A stretch of DNA of 19,049 nucleotides from an uncultured Succinatimonas sp. (GTDB lineage Bacteria > Pseudomonadota > Gammaproteobacteria > Enterobacterales > Succinivibrionaceae), in contig USBR01000020.1 in NCBI GenBank assembly GCA_900552905.1, forward strand, positions 1 through 19,049, read 5' to 3'. Positions within the stretch are counted from its first letter, which is position 1, and each line of letters begins with the position of its first letter. The translations under genes and the position numbers were made by a program. Below the pieces are notes generated by a model. That model saw only the letters and a list, made by a program, of their open reading frames with translations. It had not been told where the DNA came from and did no database searches. Shown piece after piece: positions 7,624 to 14,827 of this stretch.

Positions 7624-7798
7624 AAAGCTGTAAGCTCAGCTGAGTTTGCCTAAAAAAGTATAGTTTTTTTATCTTGTAGTCAGGTCTTAAATTCAAAGCT
7701 TTTTTGAGAAATAAAATTTTTTAGTTAGGAAAAGTTATCACTTTCATAAGCTTTAGCTGATCTAAAATAAAAAAAGCTTAAGAAAATTTGGAGGCAAT

Positions 7799-7963
7799 AT
7801 GATGCAATGTCGTTTGAAGCCTGATCATAATGGTTTAGTCGGTGTCGGCGTCCGCTTTGAAAGAATTAGACGAGTTACGGGCTATTTAGTCGGAACTTTA
7901 GATCGCTTTAATGATGCCAAGCGTGCCGAGGAGCGCGATCGCGTTAAGCATTTACATGTTTGA
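7799..7963 (+). CDS. Small protein resembling the C-terminal tail of anaerobic ribonucleotide reductase NrdD
   Basis: A 54-codon frame starts at 7799, or 53 codons from the adjacent ATG at 7802. It has the best ribosome binding site in the window, GGAGG at 7790-7794, and is followed by an intrinsic terminator. The residues RRVTGYLVGTLDRFNDAKRA (24-43), followed by EERDRVKHL, resemble the very end of class III ribonucleotide reductases, where a TGYL-(x)n-RFN-x-x-K-x-x-E pattern and a final RVKH are found. The glycyl-radical core and the zinc cysteine pairs of NrdD are absent, so it cannot be a reductase. It could be a short stand-alone relative of that tail or a remnant. Strong start and stop signals argue that it is expressed. 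Confidence 0.7.
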   Translation: MMQCRLKPDHNGLVGVGVRFERIRRVTGYLVGTLDRFNDAKRAEERDRVKHLHV

Positions 7964-7968
7964 TACAG

Positions 7969-7989
7969 GCCCTCGCATGAGGGCTTTTT
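7969..7989 (+). terminator. Intrinsic terminator after the NrdD-tail-like gene
   Basis: GCCCTC (7969-7974), loop GCAT, GAGGGC (7979-7984), then TTTTT (7985-7989). It begins six bases after the stop codon and ends only 12 bases before the start of the ThiF-like gene, so it may limit rather than abolish transcription of that gene. Confidence 0.85.
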
Positions 7990-8001
7990 AATCTAGAGAA
8001 T

Positions 8002-8769
8002 ATGCACTTATCAGAACACGAACTTATGCGCTATCAGCGCAATATTAATGTCAAAGAATTAGGCCTTGCCGGTCAAATTAAACTTAAAAATTCCCGTGTA
8101 TTAATTGTCGGTTGTGGCGGTTTAGGATCACCGGCGGCTTTATATTTAGCGGCCGCCGGAGTTGGGCATTTAGGCTTAGTTGATAATGATAAAGTTGATT
8201 TATCTAATCTTCAAAGACAGATTGTGCATACCACAGCGCGTCTTAATATTCCTAAAGTGGACTCAGCTTGTGAGTCTTTACAGGCTTTAAATCCTGAAAT
8301 TGAGATTAAGACTTATGATTTAAAACTAAGTTTAGATAATTTCAAAGAAATAGCCGCAAATTATGACTTTATTTTAGATTGTACCGATAGTCTTAAATCT
8401 AAATACATGCTCTCAGATGGCGCTGTCAGTTTGAATAAACCCTTCTGTCATGCCGCGGTGGTGCGCTTTAGCGGACAAATTATGACCTGCATTCCAGGGC
8501 TTACGCCATGCTATCGCTGTATTTTTGAAAAAGAGCCAGAGGCTGGGGTACTTCCGGATCCGTCAGCATTAGGCGTGATTGGAGCAATGTGTGGCCTTAT
8601 GGGGAGCTTGCAGGCTTTAGAGGCGATTAAGTTTTTAACTAATATAGGGGAAAATCTATCTGGGCATCTTTTAACTGTAGATGGATTGAGTTTGACTATT
8701 AAAAAATTAAAATTGCCTAAGTGCAATCCTCACTGCCCCTCCTGTGGTCACTTACAAAATATGCACTAA
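8002..8769 (+). CDS. HesA/MoeB/ThiF-family E1-like adenylyltransferase
   Basis: Proteins of this family adenylate the C-terminus of a ubiquitin-like sulfur carrier (MoaD, ThiS) or of a peptide. The 255 residues show the Rossmann ATP site GCGGLGS (37-43), the acidic strand LVDNDKVDLSNLQRQ (59-73) with the catalytic Arg72, Lys85, and DCTD (126-129). The zinc is held by Cys170-x-x-Cys173 and Cys245-x-x-Cys248. Length agrees with MoeB/ThiF (about 250). Where most relatives have the Cys of a CxxAGV motif that links to the carrier, this one reads PSALGV (187-192), so the cysteine is missing. No carrier gene (thiS, moaD) is near, so neither moeB nor thiF can be assigned. A terminator sits just before the start; AGAGA at 7994-7998 is a weak binding site. 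Confidence 0.85.
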   Translation: MHLSEHELMRYQRNINVKELGLAGQIKLKNSRVLIVGCGGLGSPAALYLAAAGVGHLGLVDNDKVDLSNLQRQIVHTTARLNIPKVDSACESLQALNPEIEIKTYDLKLSLDNFKEIAANYDFILDCTDSLKSKYMLSDGAVSLNKPFCHAAVVRFSGQIMTCIPGLTPCYRCIFEKEPEAGVLPDPSALGVIGAMCGLMGSLQALEAIKFLTNIGENLSGHLLTVDGLSLTIKKLKLPKCNPHCPSCGHLQNMH

Positions 8770-8782
8770 ATTTAAAAAAGAG

Positions 8783-8824
8783 CGCTATTTTATAGTTTAA
8801 ATCTATGAAAATAGCGATCTTTTT
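8783..8824 (+). terminator. Intrinsic terminator after the ThiF-like gene
   Basis: CGCTATTTT (8783-8791) pairs with AAAATAGCG (8808-8816), with an inner ATAG/CTAT extension, followed by TTTTT at 8820-8824. It begins 14 bases after the stop codon. Confidence 0.75.
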
Positions 8825-8832
8825 GGACAATT

Positions 8833-8855
8833 TTTGCAATTGTGTTTATTGCAAA
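8833..8855. promoter_or_regulatory. Inverted repeat, possible operator upstream of the outer-membrane gene
   Basis: TTTGCAAT and ATTGCAAA form a perfect 8-bp inverted repeat with a 7-base spacer, centred about 78 bases before the start codon. The two-fold symmetry and half-site spacing suit a dimeric regulator. No regulator can be named. Downstream, CATAAT at 8884-8889 is a possible -10. Confidence 0.4.
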
Positions 8856-8922
8856 GTTTTGCTTAAGTCCCTAAAATCTATGAACATAATGTAGATCTCA
8901 CACTTTTAATTTTGAGGATAAA

Positions 8923-9759
8923 ATGCGTAAGATTTGTTTAATGGCAGCTGTTGTAGCCGCATCCCTAGCCGCCGCTCCTTCCTATGCCTCTTTCTGGATC
9001 ACCCCGACCTTCTCTACTAGCAGCAAGGCCGATTTTGACAATGCTCCGGGCGATATCTCTACTACTACCTATGGTCTTAAGGGTGGTAATGAGTATTTCA
9101 CCTTAGGCTATAAGGGTACTTCCTATGATTTCTCAGGCCCTGAGCTCTTTGATGATATGAGCTTACTCTTTGCTGATGCTCACTATAATGATAAGGTCAG
9201 CCAAAATTGGGGCTATTTTGTCGGTTTAGGTGTTGCTTTTGGTTGGGAAGATGATTTCCACATCTCTGAGAACTATAACTTAAGACCGCGTGCTGGCTTA
9301 AGCTATGCTTTCAGTGGCGACTATACTTTAAACTTCGGTATCGGTGCTAATATCAATGAGCCTGATTCTAAGGTTTATCCGATTGTAACTTTAAACTATC
9401 GTGATAAGTCTGATTATGGTCTCTCCTATGTTTTAGGCTTCCCGATGATCGACGCTCAGTACCGCTTTAACGATCTCATCGCTTTAACCGGTAATGTTAC
9501 CGCAATTCCGGTAAATCAGGAGATCTATCAGTTAGCTGACGATTCTCGTTTAGCTCGTGAGGGCTATTTTGCTGAGGAGAGCGCTGAGGCTAATTTAGGT
9601 ATTATCTTAACTCCGCTTAAATCCTTAAGCATCAACGCCGGTGTCGGTGTGAAGTTTGCTCAGGAATACAATATCTATGATAAGAATGGCAATGAGATCA
9701 GATCCTATGAGACCGATCCGTCCTGCCAGGCTTATTTAGGCTTTAACGCTCACTTCTAA
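8923..9759 (+). CDS. Outer-membrane beta-barrel protein, family not recognised
   Basis: The 278-residue product begins with a typical Sec signal peptide (basic MRK, hydrophobic run, likely cleavage after SYA at residue 22). The mature part is rich in Tyr, Phe, Gly and Asp and alternates polar and hydrophobic residues, as in YTLNFGIGANI, YPIVTLNYRDKS and SINAGVGVKFAQEY. It ends QAYLGFNAHF with a terminal phenylalanine, the usual signal for outer-membrane barrel assembly. This length would fit a barrel of roughly 10-14 strands. One cysteine (near residue 268) is present and not in a lipobox. GAGG at 8912-8915 is the binding site. It is monocistronic, with a terminator after it and a possible operator before it. 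Function is unknown; porin or surface protein are both possible. Confidence 0.8.
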   Translation: MRKICLMAAVVAASLAAAPSYASFWITPTFSTSSKADFDNAPGDISTTTYGLKGGNEYFTLGYKGTSYDFSGPELFDDMSLLFADAHYNDKVSQNWGYFVGLGVAFGWEDDFHISENYNLRPRAGLSYAFSGDYTLNFGIGANINEPDSKVYPIVTLNYRDKSDYGLSYVLGFPMIDAQYRFNDLIALTGNVTAIPVNQEIYQLADDSRLAREGYFAEESAEANLGIILTPLKSLSINAGVGVKFAQEYNIYDKNGNEIRSYETDPSCQAYLGFNAHF

Positions 9760-9783
9760 TGTAAGAGCGCGTATTTTTGCTAA

Positions 9784-9814
9784 AAACCCCAGTAAGGTGC
9801 AACTACTGGGGTTT
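9784..9814. terminator. Bidirectional terminator between converging genes
   Basis: An 11-bp perfect stem AAACCCCAGTA / TACTGGGGTTT with a 9-base loop lies between the outer-membrane gene and the converging esterase gene. On the minus strand it runs into TTTTTA, a better U-tract than on the plus strand, where only the stem's own TTT follows. Confidence 0.75.
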
Positions 9815-9901
9815 ATTGTAAATAAAGCTTATGTCTTAAGTAAAAGTCTAAAGCTCTTTTACTCTGCGCTGGGCCTTCCTACTCTTTTTAATCTCTATTT
9901 T

Positions 9902-10573
9902 TTAATTTTCTAAAAGCCACACTAAAGCTTTTACCGTACGTTCAAGATTATCCTGAAAGTGAGTGCCGGCATTTTTCTCAAAGATAGTGTGAATATGCTT
10001 TTCTTCTAGCAATTGCGCAAATGCAAGCGTACACGCTTCCACCTCACGTAAAAGCCTATGTTTACAGTTTTTCTCGCGATCACCTAAAGAGAGATAGACG
10101 CTTTTTTTAGTATTCACTACAGCATGGCTTTTAGCATAGTCAATAAAACCTGCATACCAAAGAGAGCCTGAAATGGAGGCGACTTTAGTAAAAAGAGGGC
10201 TTTTAAAGAGGGTGTAGAGCGCAAAGAGGCCGGCTAAAGAATAACCGGCAAGATAGCGCTCTGAAGGTGGTTTTTGTAAAAAAGATTCGCTTTTAGGGAT
10301 TAGTTTTTGCGTTAAAAGGTCTAAATAGTTATCAGAGTGACCTAAAAAAGCACTCTCGCTTTTATAAAGAGCAGGGTGGGGCCATGGGGAAAGCTCGGCA
10401 TTCCACTGTAAATTATTGATGACGGCAAGTGAGAAGCTTTTTGTGCTTTGCGCTTTTAAAAGTGCATAGAGAGTATGAGCGCAGTCGCTATAGGTATTGA
10501 TATAGATAAGTGGTGAGTGGGGCTCGCCTTCAAAGAGGGTGATCTTTTTATCGTCACAAGAAAATTCAAGCAT
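9902..10573 (-). CDS. Putative alpha/beta-hydrolase esterase
   Basis: The 223-residue protein has the alpha/beta-hydrolase layout of the esterase D / siderophore-esterase group: nucleophile Ser112 in GYSLAG (110-115), a possible acid residue in SLGDREKN (162-169), and His205 in AGTHF, in the expected order. The segment KVASISGSLWY (130-140) after the nucleophile is typical of this group. There is no signal peptide, so it is cytoplasmic. At 223 residues it is shorter than most relatives, mainly at the N-terminus. It lies behind sstT but a strong terminator separates them, and only a weak AAAG precedes its start. The ferrous iron genes are about 1.7 kb away; a siderophore-hydrolysing role is possible but unsupported. 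The natural ester substrate is unknown. Confidence 0.75.
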   Translation of the reverse strand: MLEFSCDDKKITLFEGEPHSPLIYINTYSDCAHTLYALLKAQSTKSFSLAVINNLQWNAELSPWPHPALYKSESAFLGHSDNYLDLLTQKLIPKSESFLQKPPSERYLAGYSLAGLFALYTLFKSPLFTKVASISGSLWYAGFIDYAKSHAVVNTKKSVYLSLGDREKNCKHRLLREVEACTLAFAQLLEEKHIHTIFEKNAGTHFQDNLERTVKALVWLLEN

Positions 10574-10580
10574 GATCTTT

Positions 10581-10607
10581 AAAAAAAAGGACGACCGCAG
10601 TCGTCCT
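10581..10607 (-). terminator. Strong intrinsic terminator of sstT
   Basis: On the minus strand AGGACGAC pairs with GTCGTCCT (8 bp, loop of four) and is followed by eight Ts (10588-10581). It lies 21 bases after the sstT stop and eight bases before the esterase start, so the esterase probably needs its own promoter or depends on read-through. Confidence 0.9.
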
Positions 10608-10627
10608 CTTACTAGGTAAATTTTTAA

Positions 10628-11860
10628 TTATTTTTTAACTTCGGTGATACCGCAAGCGGCGGCGGTGAAGACTACGTCTGAGGAGCTATTGAGAGCAGTC
10701 TCAGTGGAGTCCTGAATGACACCGATAATAAAGCCGATACCGACAACCTGCATGGCAATATCATTGCTAATACCAAAGATAGAGCAGGCTAATGGAATGA
10801 GCATTAAAGAGCCACCGGCAATACCTGAGGTACCGCAAGCACATAAAACCGAAGCGATGCACATCACTAAGGAAGCGCCGAAATCAACATGGATATTGAG
10901 AGTGTGGACGGCGGCCATGGTCATAATGACGATAGTGACAGCGGCACCGGCCATATTGATGGTGCAACCTAAAGGAATGGAGATGGTATAGGTCTCACGC
11001 GGTACGCCTAATTTCTCGCATAAGCTGAGGTTAACTGGAATATTAGCAGCTGAGGATCTAGTAAAGAAAGCGGTGATACCGGATCTGACAATACTAGTCA
11101 TAATTAAAGGATAGGGATTTTTGCGGGTGACGACAAAGACGATGAAGGGATTGACGACAAAGGCAATAAGCAACATGGTAGCCACTAGAACTACGATTAC
11201 ATGGAGGTAGTTTAAGAGGTTATAAAAGCCGCCATCTTGGGTGCAGGAAGAATAGACTAAGCCCATAACACCGATAGGGGCAAAGCGGATCACGATTCTG
11301 ACGACACCGGAAACGGTAGAGGCTAAATCGGCTAAAACTTCCTTAGTGGCAGGCTTAGCGACACGGAATAATAAACCAAAGGCAATACCCCAAACTAAGA
11401 TACCGATATAGTTACCGGTAATGAGGGCATTGATAGGATTATCTACAGCCTGACGGATGAAGTTTAATAAAACCTCAGAGACGCCCTTAGGGGTAGCGTT
11501 AGTGGCGGCATCGGCGAGAGTGTTAAAGGTGCTCGGGAATAAATTGGCCATAATGAGGGCGACGAGGGCTGAGAGCACCATAGACGCAAAATAGATAGCA
11601 ATTACCGGTTTCATATTAGTTTTAGTGTCTTTGTCCTGACGGGCAATGGAGGCTGAAACTAAGACGAAAACTAAGAGCGGAGCGATGGCTTTTAAAGCGC
11701 TGACAAAGAGCGTGCCTAAGGTCGGTAATACTAAGGTATCGTTAGGCATAATGGCAGCGATAAGGATACCTAAAATCATACCGATGATGATCTGCATGAT
11801 AAAAGGTATTTTATTTAGAGCCTTATATAAAGCTCCATGGGGATTGATGGGATGTAACAT
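10628..11860 (-). CDS. sstT: Sodium-coupled serine/threonine symporter
   Basis: SstT imports L-serine and L-threonine with Na+ across the inner membrane; it belongs to the dicarboxylate/amino acid:cation symporter (DAACS) family. The 410-residue product matches the length of E. coli SstT (414). The family landmarks are present in order: the serine-rich re-entrant loop FTRSSAANIPVNL (266-278), the sodium-binding NMAGA (302-306), the second re-entrant loop CGTSGIAGGS (342-351) and DSTETALNSSSD (384-395). Eight or more hydrophobic segments can be seen, beginning near residues 20-38 and 50-70. A GAGG nine bases before the ATG serves as binding site. The gene is monocistronic with its own terminator and a likely promoter at 11891. 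Serine is a good fermentation substrate, consistent with an anaerobic life style. Confidence 0.93.
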   Translation of the reverse strand: MLHPINPHGALYKALNKIPFIMQIIIGMILGILIAAIMPNDTLVLPTLGTLFVSALKAIAPLLVFVLVSASIARQDKDTKTNMKPVIAIYFASMVLSALVALIMANLFPSTFNTLADAATNATPKGVSEVLLNFIRQAVDNPINALITGNYIGILVWGIAFGLLFRVAKPATKEVLADLASTVSGVVRIVIRFAPIGVMGLVYSSCTQDGGFYNLLNYLHVIVVLVATMLLIAFVVNPFIVFVVTRKNPYPLIMTSIVRSGITAFFTRSSAANIPVNLSLCEKLGVPRETYTISIPLGCTINMAGAAVTIVIMTMAAVHTLNIHVDFGASLVMCIASVLCACGTSGIAGGSLMLIPLACSIFGISNDIAMQVVGIGFIIGVIQDSTETALNSSSDVVFTAAACGITEVKK

Positions 11861-11890
11861 TTTTCTCTACCTCATAAATTTGGTGAGGCA

Positions 11891-11896
11891 ATTATA
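11891..11896 (-). promoter_or_regulatory. Likely -10 element of sstT
   Basis: A perfect TATAAT on the minus strand lies 31 bases upstream of the sstT start, which would give a leader of about 24 bases including GAGG. No good -35 lies at 16-18 bases; the nearest TTGCAA is 20 bases away. Activator dependence is therefore possible. Confidence 0.4.
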
Positions 11897-12082
11897 TTGC
11901 AAATTAGGCATTTTTTTTGCAAAAAAGCCTTCTTTTTTTAACATTATGAAAACGTATACAAAAGCATTCTTAAGCCTTTTTTATTTAAGTTGTTGTAAAT
12001 AACATTCATTTTGCAAATACAAGTGCTTGAGTTTTTTTGGTGCAAGAGACCTTAAAGTGATTTTTATCTAGTTATTTCAATG

Positions 12083-12108
12083 AATTTTTTGAAGTCCTTC
12101 AAAAAATT
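12083..12108. repeat. Perfect 26-bp palindrome upstream of feoAB
   Basis: AATTTTTTGAAG and CTTCAAAAAATT are exact reverse complements separated by TC. The tiny centre makes an operator more likely than an RNA hairpin, although the AAAAAA arm could also act in termination on the minus strand. It lies just upstream of the proposed feo -35 element. Confidence 0.5.
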
Positions 12109-12110
12109 TC

Positions 12111-12139
12111 TTGATCTGCATTTTTAATTAGCATATGCT
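12111..12139 (+). promoter_or_regulatory. Possible feoAB promoter
   Basis: TTGATC (12111-12116) and TATGCT (12134-12139) are separated by 17 bases, each matching four of six consensus positions. The -10 lies inside a 10-bp palindrome AGCATATGCT (12130-12139), which could be bound by a repressor. TTGAT is also half of an FNR site, but the second half (ATTTT) does not match. Confidence 0.35.
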
Positions 12140-12232
12140 TACGCTTGTTAGCTAAGGCTTACCCGAGAAATAAGCTGGCCTCCCAAAATTAAGTAGGCAC
12201 AGAAAATTTAAAGAATTTAATGAGATTTATTT

Positions 12233-12457
12233 ATGAAGACTCTTGATGATCTGAAGATAGGAGAGACTGCACAGGTCTTAAAGATCCACGGTGAGGGTAC
12301 ATCCTTACGTCGTCGTCTTTTAGACATGGGTATAACCCCTGATACCTCAATTACCAAAGTAAGAACCGCCCCTTTAGGCGATCCTATTGAGTTTAACGTC
12401 CGCGGCTACTCTCTGACCATCAGAAAGAGCGATGCCTCTTTAGTGGAGATTAAATAA
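12233..12457 (+). CDS. feoA: Ferrous iron transport accessory protein FeoA
   Basis: FeoA is a small cytoplasmic SH3-like protein that works with FeoB in Fe2+ uptake, probably by binding or stabilising the transporter. The 74-residue product has the standard pattern: TLDDLKIGETAQVLKI, the helix SLRRRLLDMGI and the closing strands EFNVRGYSLTIRKSDASLVEI. Length agrees with E. coli FeoA (75). The start follows TGAGA at a rather long distance, in keeping with modest translation. feoB starts three bases after the stop, so the genes form one operon. No feoC follows in this window. Confidence 0.95.
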   Translation: MKTLDDLKIGETAQVLKIHGEGTSLRRRLLDMGITPDTSITKVRTAPLGDPIEFNVRGYSLTIRKSDASLVEIK

Positions 12458-12460
12458 TTT

Positions 12461-14605
12461 ATGACTGAGAAGAGATTTGCATTAGTCGGTAATCAAAACT
12501 GCGGTAAGACTACCTTATTCAATGCTTTAACCGGTGCTAATCAATATGTAGGTAACTGGCCGGGTGTTACTGTCGATCAGGTTATCGGTAAGATGTCCTC
12601 TAAAGATTGGGACATTGTCGATTTACCAGGTTTATATTCCTTATCCCCGTATTCTGCTGAAGAAGTTGTTTCTCGTAACTTCCTCTTATCTGATAACTAC
12701 GATGTGATTTTGAACGTCTTAGACGCTTCACATTTAGAGCGCTCCTTATCTTTAACCTATGAGTGCCTGCCTATGGGTAAGCCTATGGTTGTTGCTCTCA
12801 ATATGATCGACGTTTTAACCGCGCGCGATATTAAAGTCGATGTTGAGAAATTATCTAAGGCTTTAGGCGTTAAGGTGGTACCGATTTCTGCAGCTAATAA
12901 GCAGGGTTTAGACGCTCTGTTAAAGGCTATGGCTGAGGCTAAAGCTCCTGCTAATCCCTTAGCTGTTTATCCTGAGAGTGTACAGGAGTGCATTAAGAGC
13001 ATCGGTGCTTTATTAGGTGATGTTACCGCCTCTGAGCGCGTTTTTATCAGCACTGCCTTATTACAGGGCGATAAGATCTACTTAGAGCAGTACAAGCGCT
13101 CTGAGATGGTTCTTAATGCTGTCTCTAAAGGTCGTGGTTGCATTGAGGATGAGTTTAAGGTTGATGCTGAGAGCTTCTTCCCGCAGCAACGCTATAAGGT
13201 TATTGAAAATACGGTTAAGTCTGCAGTTGAGAATAAGTTTGACATGAAGTCTTCCTTCTCCCAGAAGATCGACAATATTGTCACCAACCGCTTCTTAGCC
13301 TTACCTATATTCTTAGCTATAGTATGGGTAGTTTATTACCTCGCAGTTGAAACCATCGGTACTATGGGTACTGATTATGCTAACGATGTTATCTTCGGTG
13401 AGATTGTCCCAGGCTGGGCTGAGTCCTTATTAGCAAGTGCTGATGCTCCTGAGTGGATGAATTCCTTAGTCATCGACGGTGTGATAGGTGGTGTCGGTGC
13501 CGTTTTAGGCTTTGTGCCGCAGATGATTGTCATGTTCTTGCTCTTATCCTTCTTAGAGCAGTGCGGTTATATGACCCGTGTAGCCTTTGTCTTAGACAGC
13601 ATTTTCCGTCGCTTTGGCTTATCTGGCCGTAACTTCATCCCTATGGTAGTGGCCACCGGCTGTGGTGTCCCGGCGCTCATGGCTAATAAGACTATCGACA
13701 ATATCAATGAAAGACGTATCGGTCTTATCACTACCACCTTTATTCCGTGCAGTGCTAAGCTTCCGATCCTCACTATGATCTTCGTAGCTTTCTTTGACGG
13801 TCAGGCCTGGTTTGCCCCCTTTGTTTATGGCATGTCCATCTTCTCTGTCATCGTTACAGGTATTATCTTCAAAAAAGATCGTGCCTTTAAAGAGCCGGTT
13901 TCTCCTTTTGTCATGGAGTTACCTGATTATCATATGCCCACTCTCTTCAATATCCTGAGAGCTACTTATGAGCGTTGCAAGGCCTTCGTGATCAAGGCTG
14001 GTACTATCATCTTTGCCGTTGTCGTAGTCGTATGGTTCTTATCTAACTTCAACTTCACTGAAGAAGGCTTCACCATGGTTGATGTTAACGATTCACTCTT
14101 AGCTGTGATCGGCACTTCCATCGCCTTTATCTTCGCTCCTTTAGGCTTTGCTACCTGGCAGGCAACTGTAGCGGCCATTACCGGTTTATTAGCTAAAGAG
14201 AACGTGGTTGGTACTTTAGCTGTAACCTTAGGCTTAGAGGGTGATTTTGAGGGTGGTGAGGATACTCTCAATGCCGCCTTACAGGGTCACTTCAGCATGG
14301 GACTTGTGGCTTTATCCTATTTGACCTTCAATATGTGGTCAACTCCATGTGTCGCCGCCTTAGGTGCGATGAAGCGTCAATTAGGTAATAATAAGTGGTT
14401 TGCCTTTGCTATTGTCTATATGACCATGTGGGCTTATTGCTTAGCCTTAGTCATCTATCAGTTAGGCGGTCTGATTATGGGTGTAGTTCCGTTCTCAGCC
14501 TACACTGTAGCCGCTTTCATTGTCTTAGGTATCTTCTTGTTCTTGCTCTTACGTCCTGAGCGTAAGGCTACAACTGAAATTTTAATTCCGTCTAAGAATA
14601 TCTAA
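12461..14605 (+). CDS. feoB: Ferrous iron transporter FeoB
   Basis: FeoB moves Fe2+ across the inner membrane. Its N-terminal G domain shows all nucleotide motifs: G1 GNQNCGKT (10-17), the G2 segment GNWPGVTVD (31-39), G3 DLPG (54-57), G4 NMID (114-117) and G5 SAA (143-145). A helical spacer (about 160-270) follows. The membrane region starts near residue 280 and contains the first Gate motif with the conserved cysteine (ATGCGVPALMANKTI) and the PCSAKLPI segment, proposed to line the iron path. A second Gate region lies around GLLAKENVVGTLAV. At 714 residues it is shorter than E. coli FeoB (773), mostly at the C-terminus, which here ends soon after the last helix (LLRPERKATTEILIPSKNI). It shares an operon with feoA and is closed by a terminator. 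Confidence 0.96.
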   Translation: MTEKRFALVGNQNCGKTTLFNALTGANQYVGNWPGVTVDQVIGKMSSKDWDIVDLPGLYSLSPYSAEEVVSRNFLLSDNYDVILNVLDASHLERSLSLTYECLPMGKPMVVALNMIDVLTARDIKVDVEKLSKALGVKVVPISAANKQGLDALLKAMAEAKAPANPLAVYPESVQECIKSIGALLGDVTASERVFISTALLQGDKIYLEQYKRSEMVLNAVSKGRGCIEDEFKVDAESFFPQQRYKVIENTVKSAVENKFDMKSSFSQKIDNIVTNRFLALPIFLAIVWVVYYLAVETIGTMGTDYANDVIFGEIVPGWAESLLASADAPEWMNSLVIDGVIGGVGAVLGFVPQMIVMFLLLSFLEQCGYMTRVAFVLDSIFRRFGLSGRNFIPMVVATGCGVPALMANKTIDNINERRIGLITTTFIPCSAKLPILTMIFVAFFDGQAWFAPFVYGMSIFSVIVTGIIFKKDRAFKEPVSPFVMELPDYHMPTLFNILRATYERCKAFVIKAGTIIFAVVVVVWFLSNFNFTEEGFTMVDVNDSLLAVIGTSIAFIFAPLGFATWQATVAAITGLLAKENVVGTLAVTLGLEGDFEGGEDTLNAALQGHFSMGLVALSYLTFNMWSTPCVAALGAMKRQLGNNKWFAFAIVYMTMWAYCLALVIYQLGGLIMGVVPFSAYTVAAFIVLGIFLFLLLRPERKATTEILIPSKNI

Positions 14606-14628
14606 GCTATAAGCTAAATCGCGTAGTC

Positions 14629-14657
14629 AAGCCTCCTTCATATAAGGAGGCTTTTTT
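14629..14657 (+). terminator. Intrinsic terminator of feoAB
   Basis: AAGCCTCCTT pairs with AAGGAGGCTT (10 bp, loop CATAT) and is followed by TTTTTT to 14657. It begins 24 bases after the feoB stop codon. Confidence 0.93.
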
Positions 14658-14827
14658 GTGGGGAGAGGGCGTATGTATGCACTTTTTAGGTGCCAAAAGA
14701 GTGCAAATAATTAAGACTAAAAAAAATTTTTGTAAATTTTGCACTATTTAATCTCTACAATAAAATGAAATTTATTTGCATTATGTAGTGTAAATTTGTA
14801 GAAGACTTAAGCTCGCAGTGGGGAATA

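Larger units (their letters stand above)
7437..7798. other. 362-bp divergent intergenic region
   Basis: No additional coding frame was found. The region separates the minus-strand retropepsin operon from the plus-strand small gene at 7799 and should hold promoters for both. It contains the inverted repeat at 7503-7536, a GC-richer structured segment at 7561-7623 with nested pairing potential, and the palindrome CTCAGCTGAG at 7635-7644. The rest is AT-rich. No promoter pair with both good hexamers could be selected on either strand. Confidence 0.45.
11861..12232. other. 372-bp divergent region between sstT and feoA
   Basis: No coding frame with a credible start was found. The minus-strand side holds the sstT -10. 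The plus-strand side holds a palindrome at 12083-12108, a possible promoter at 12111-12139 and a leader of about 87 bases. Poly-A/T tracts are frequent. No sequence close to the GATAATGATAATCATTATC Fur box was found by eye, which is notable in front of iron-uptake genes. Confidence 0.5.

Noticed and set aside
13966..14271. Minus-strand frame of 101 codons within feoB
   Set aside because: It lies opposite conserved feoB membrane segments and its translation is a low-complexity Lys/Thr/Ser shadow.
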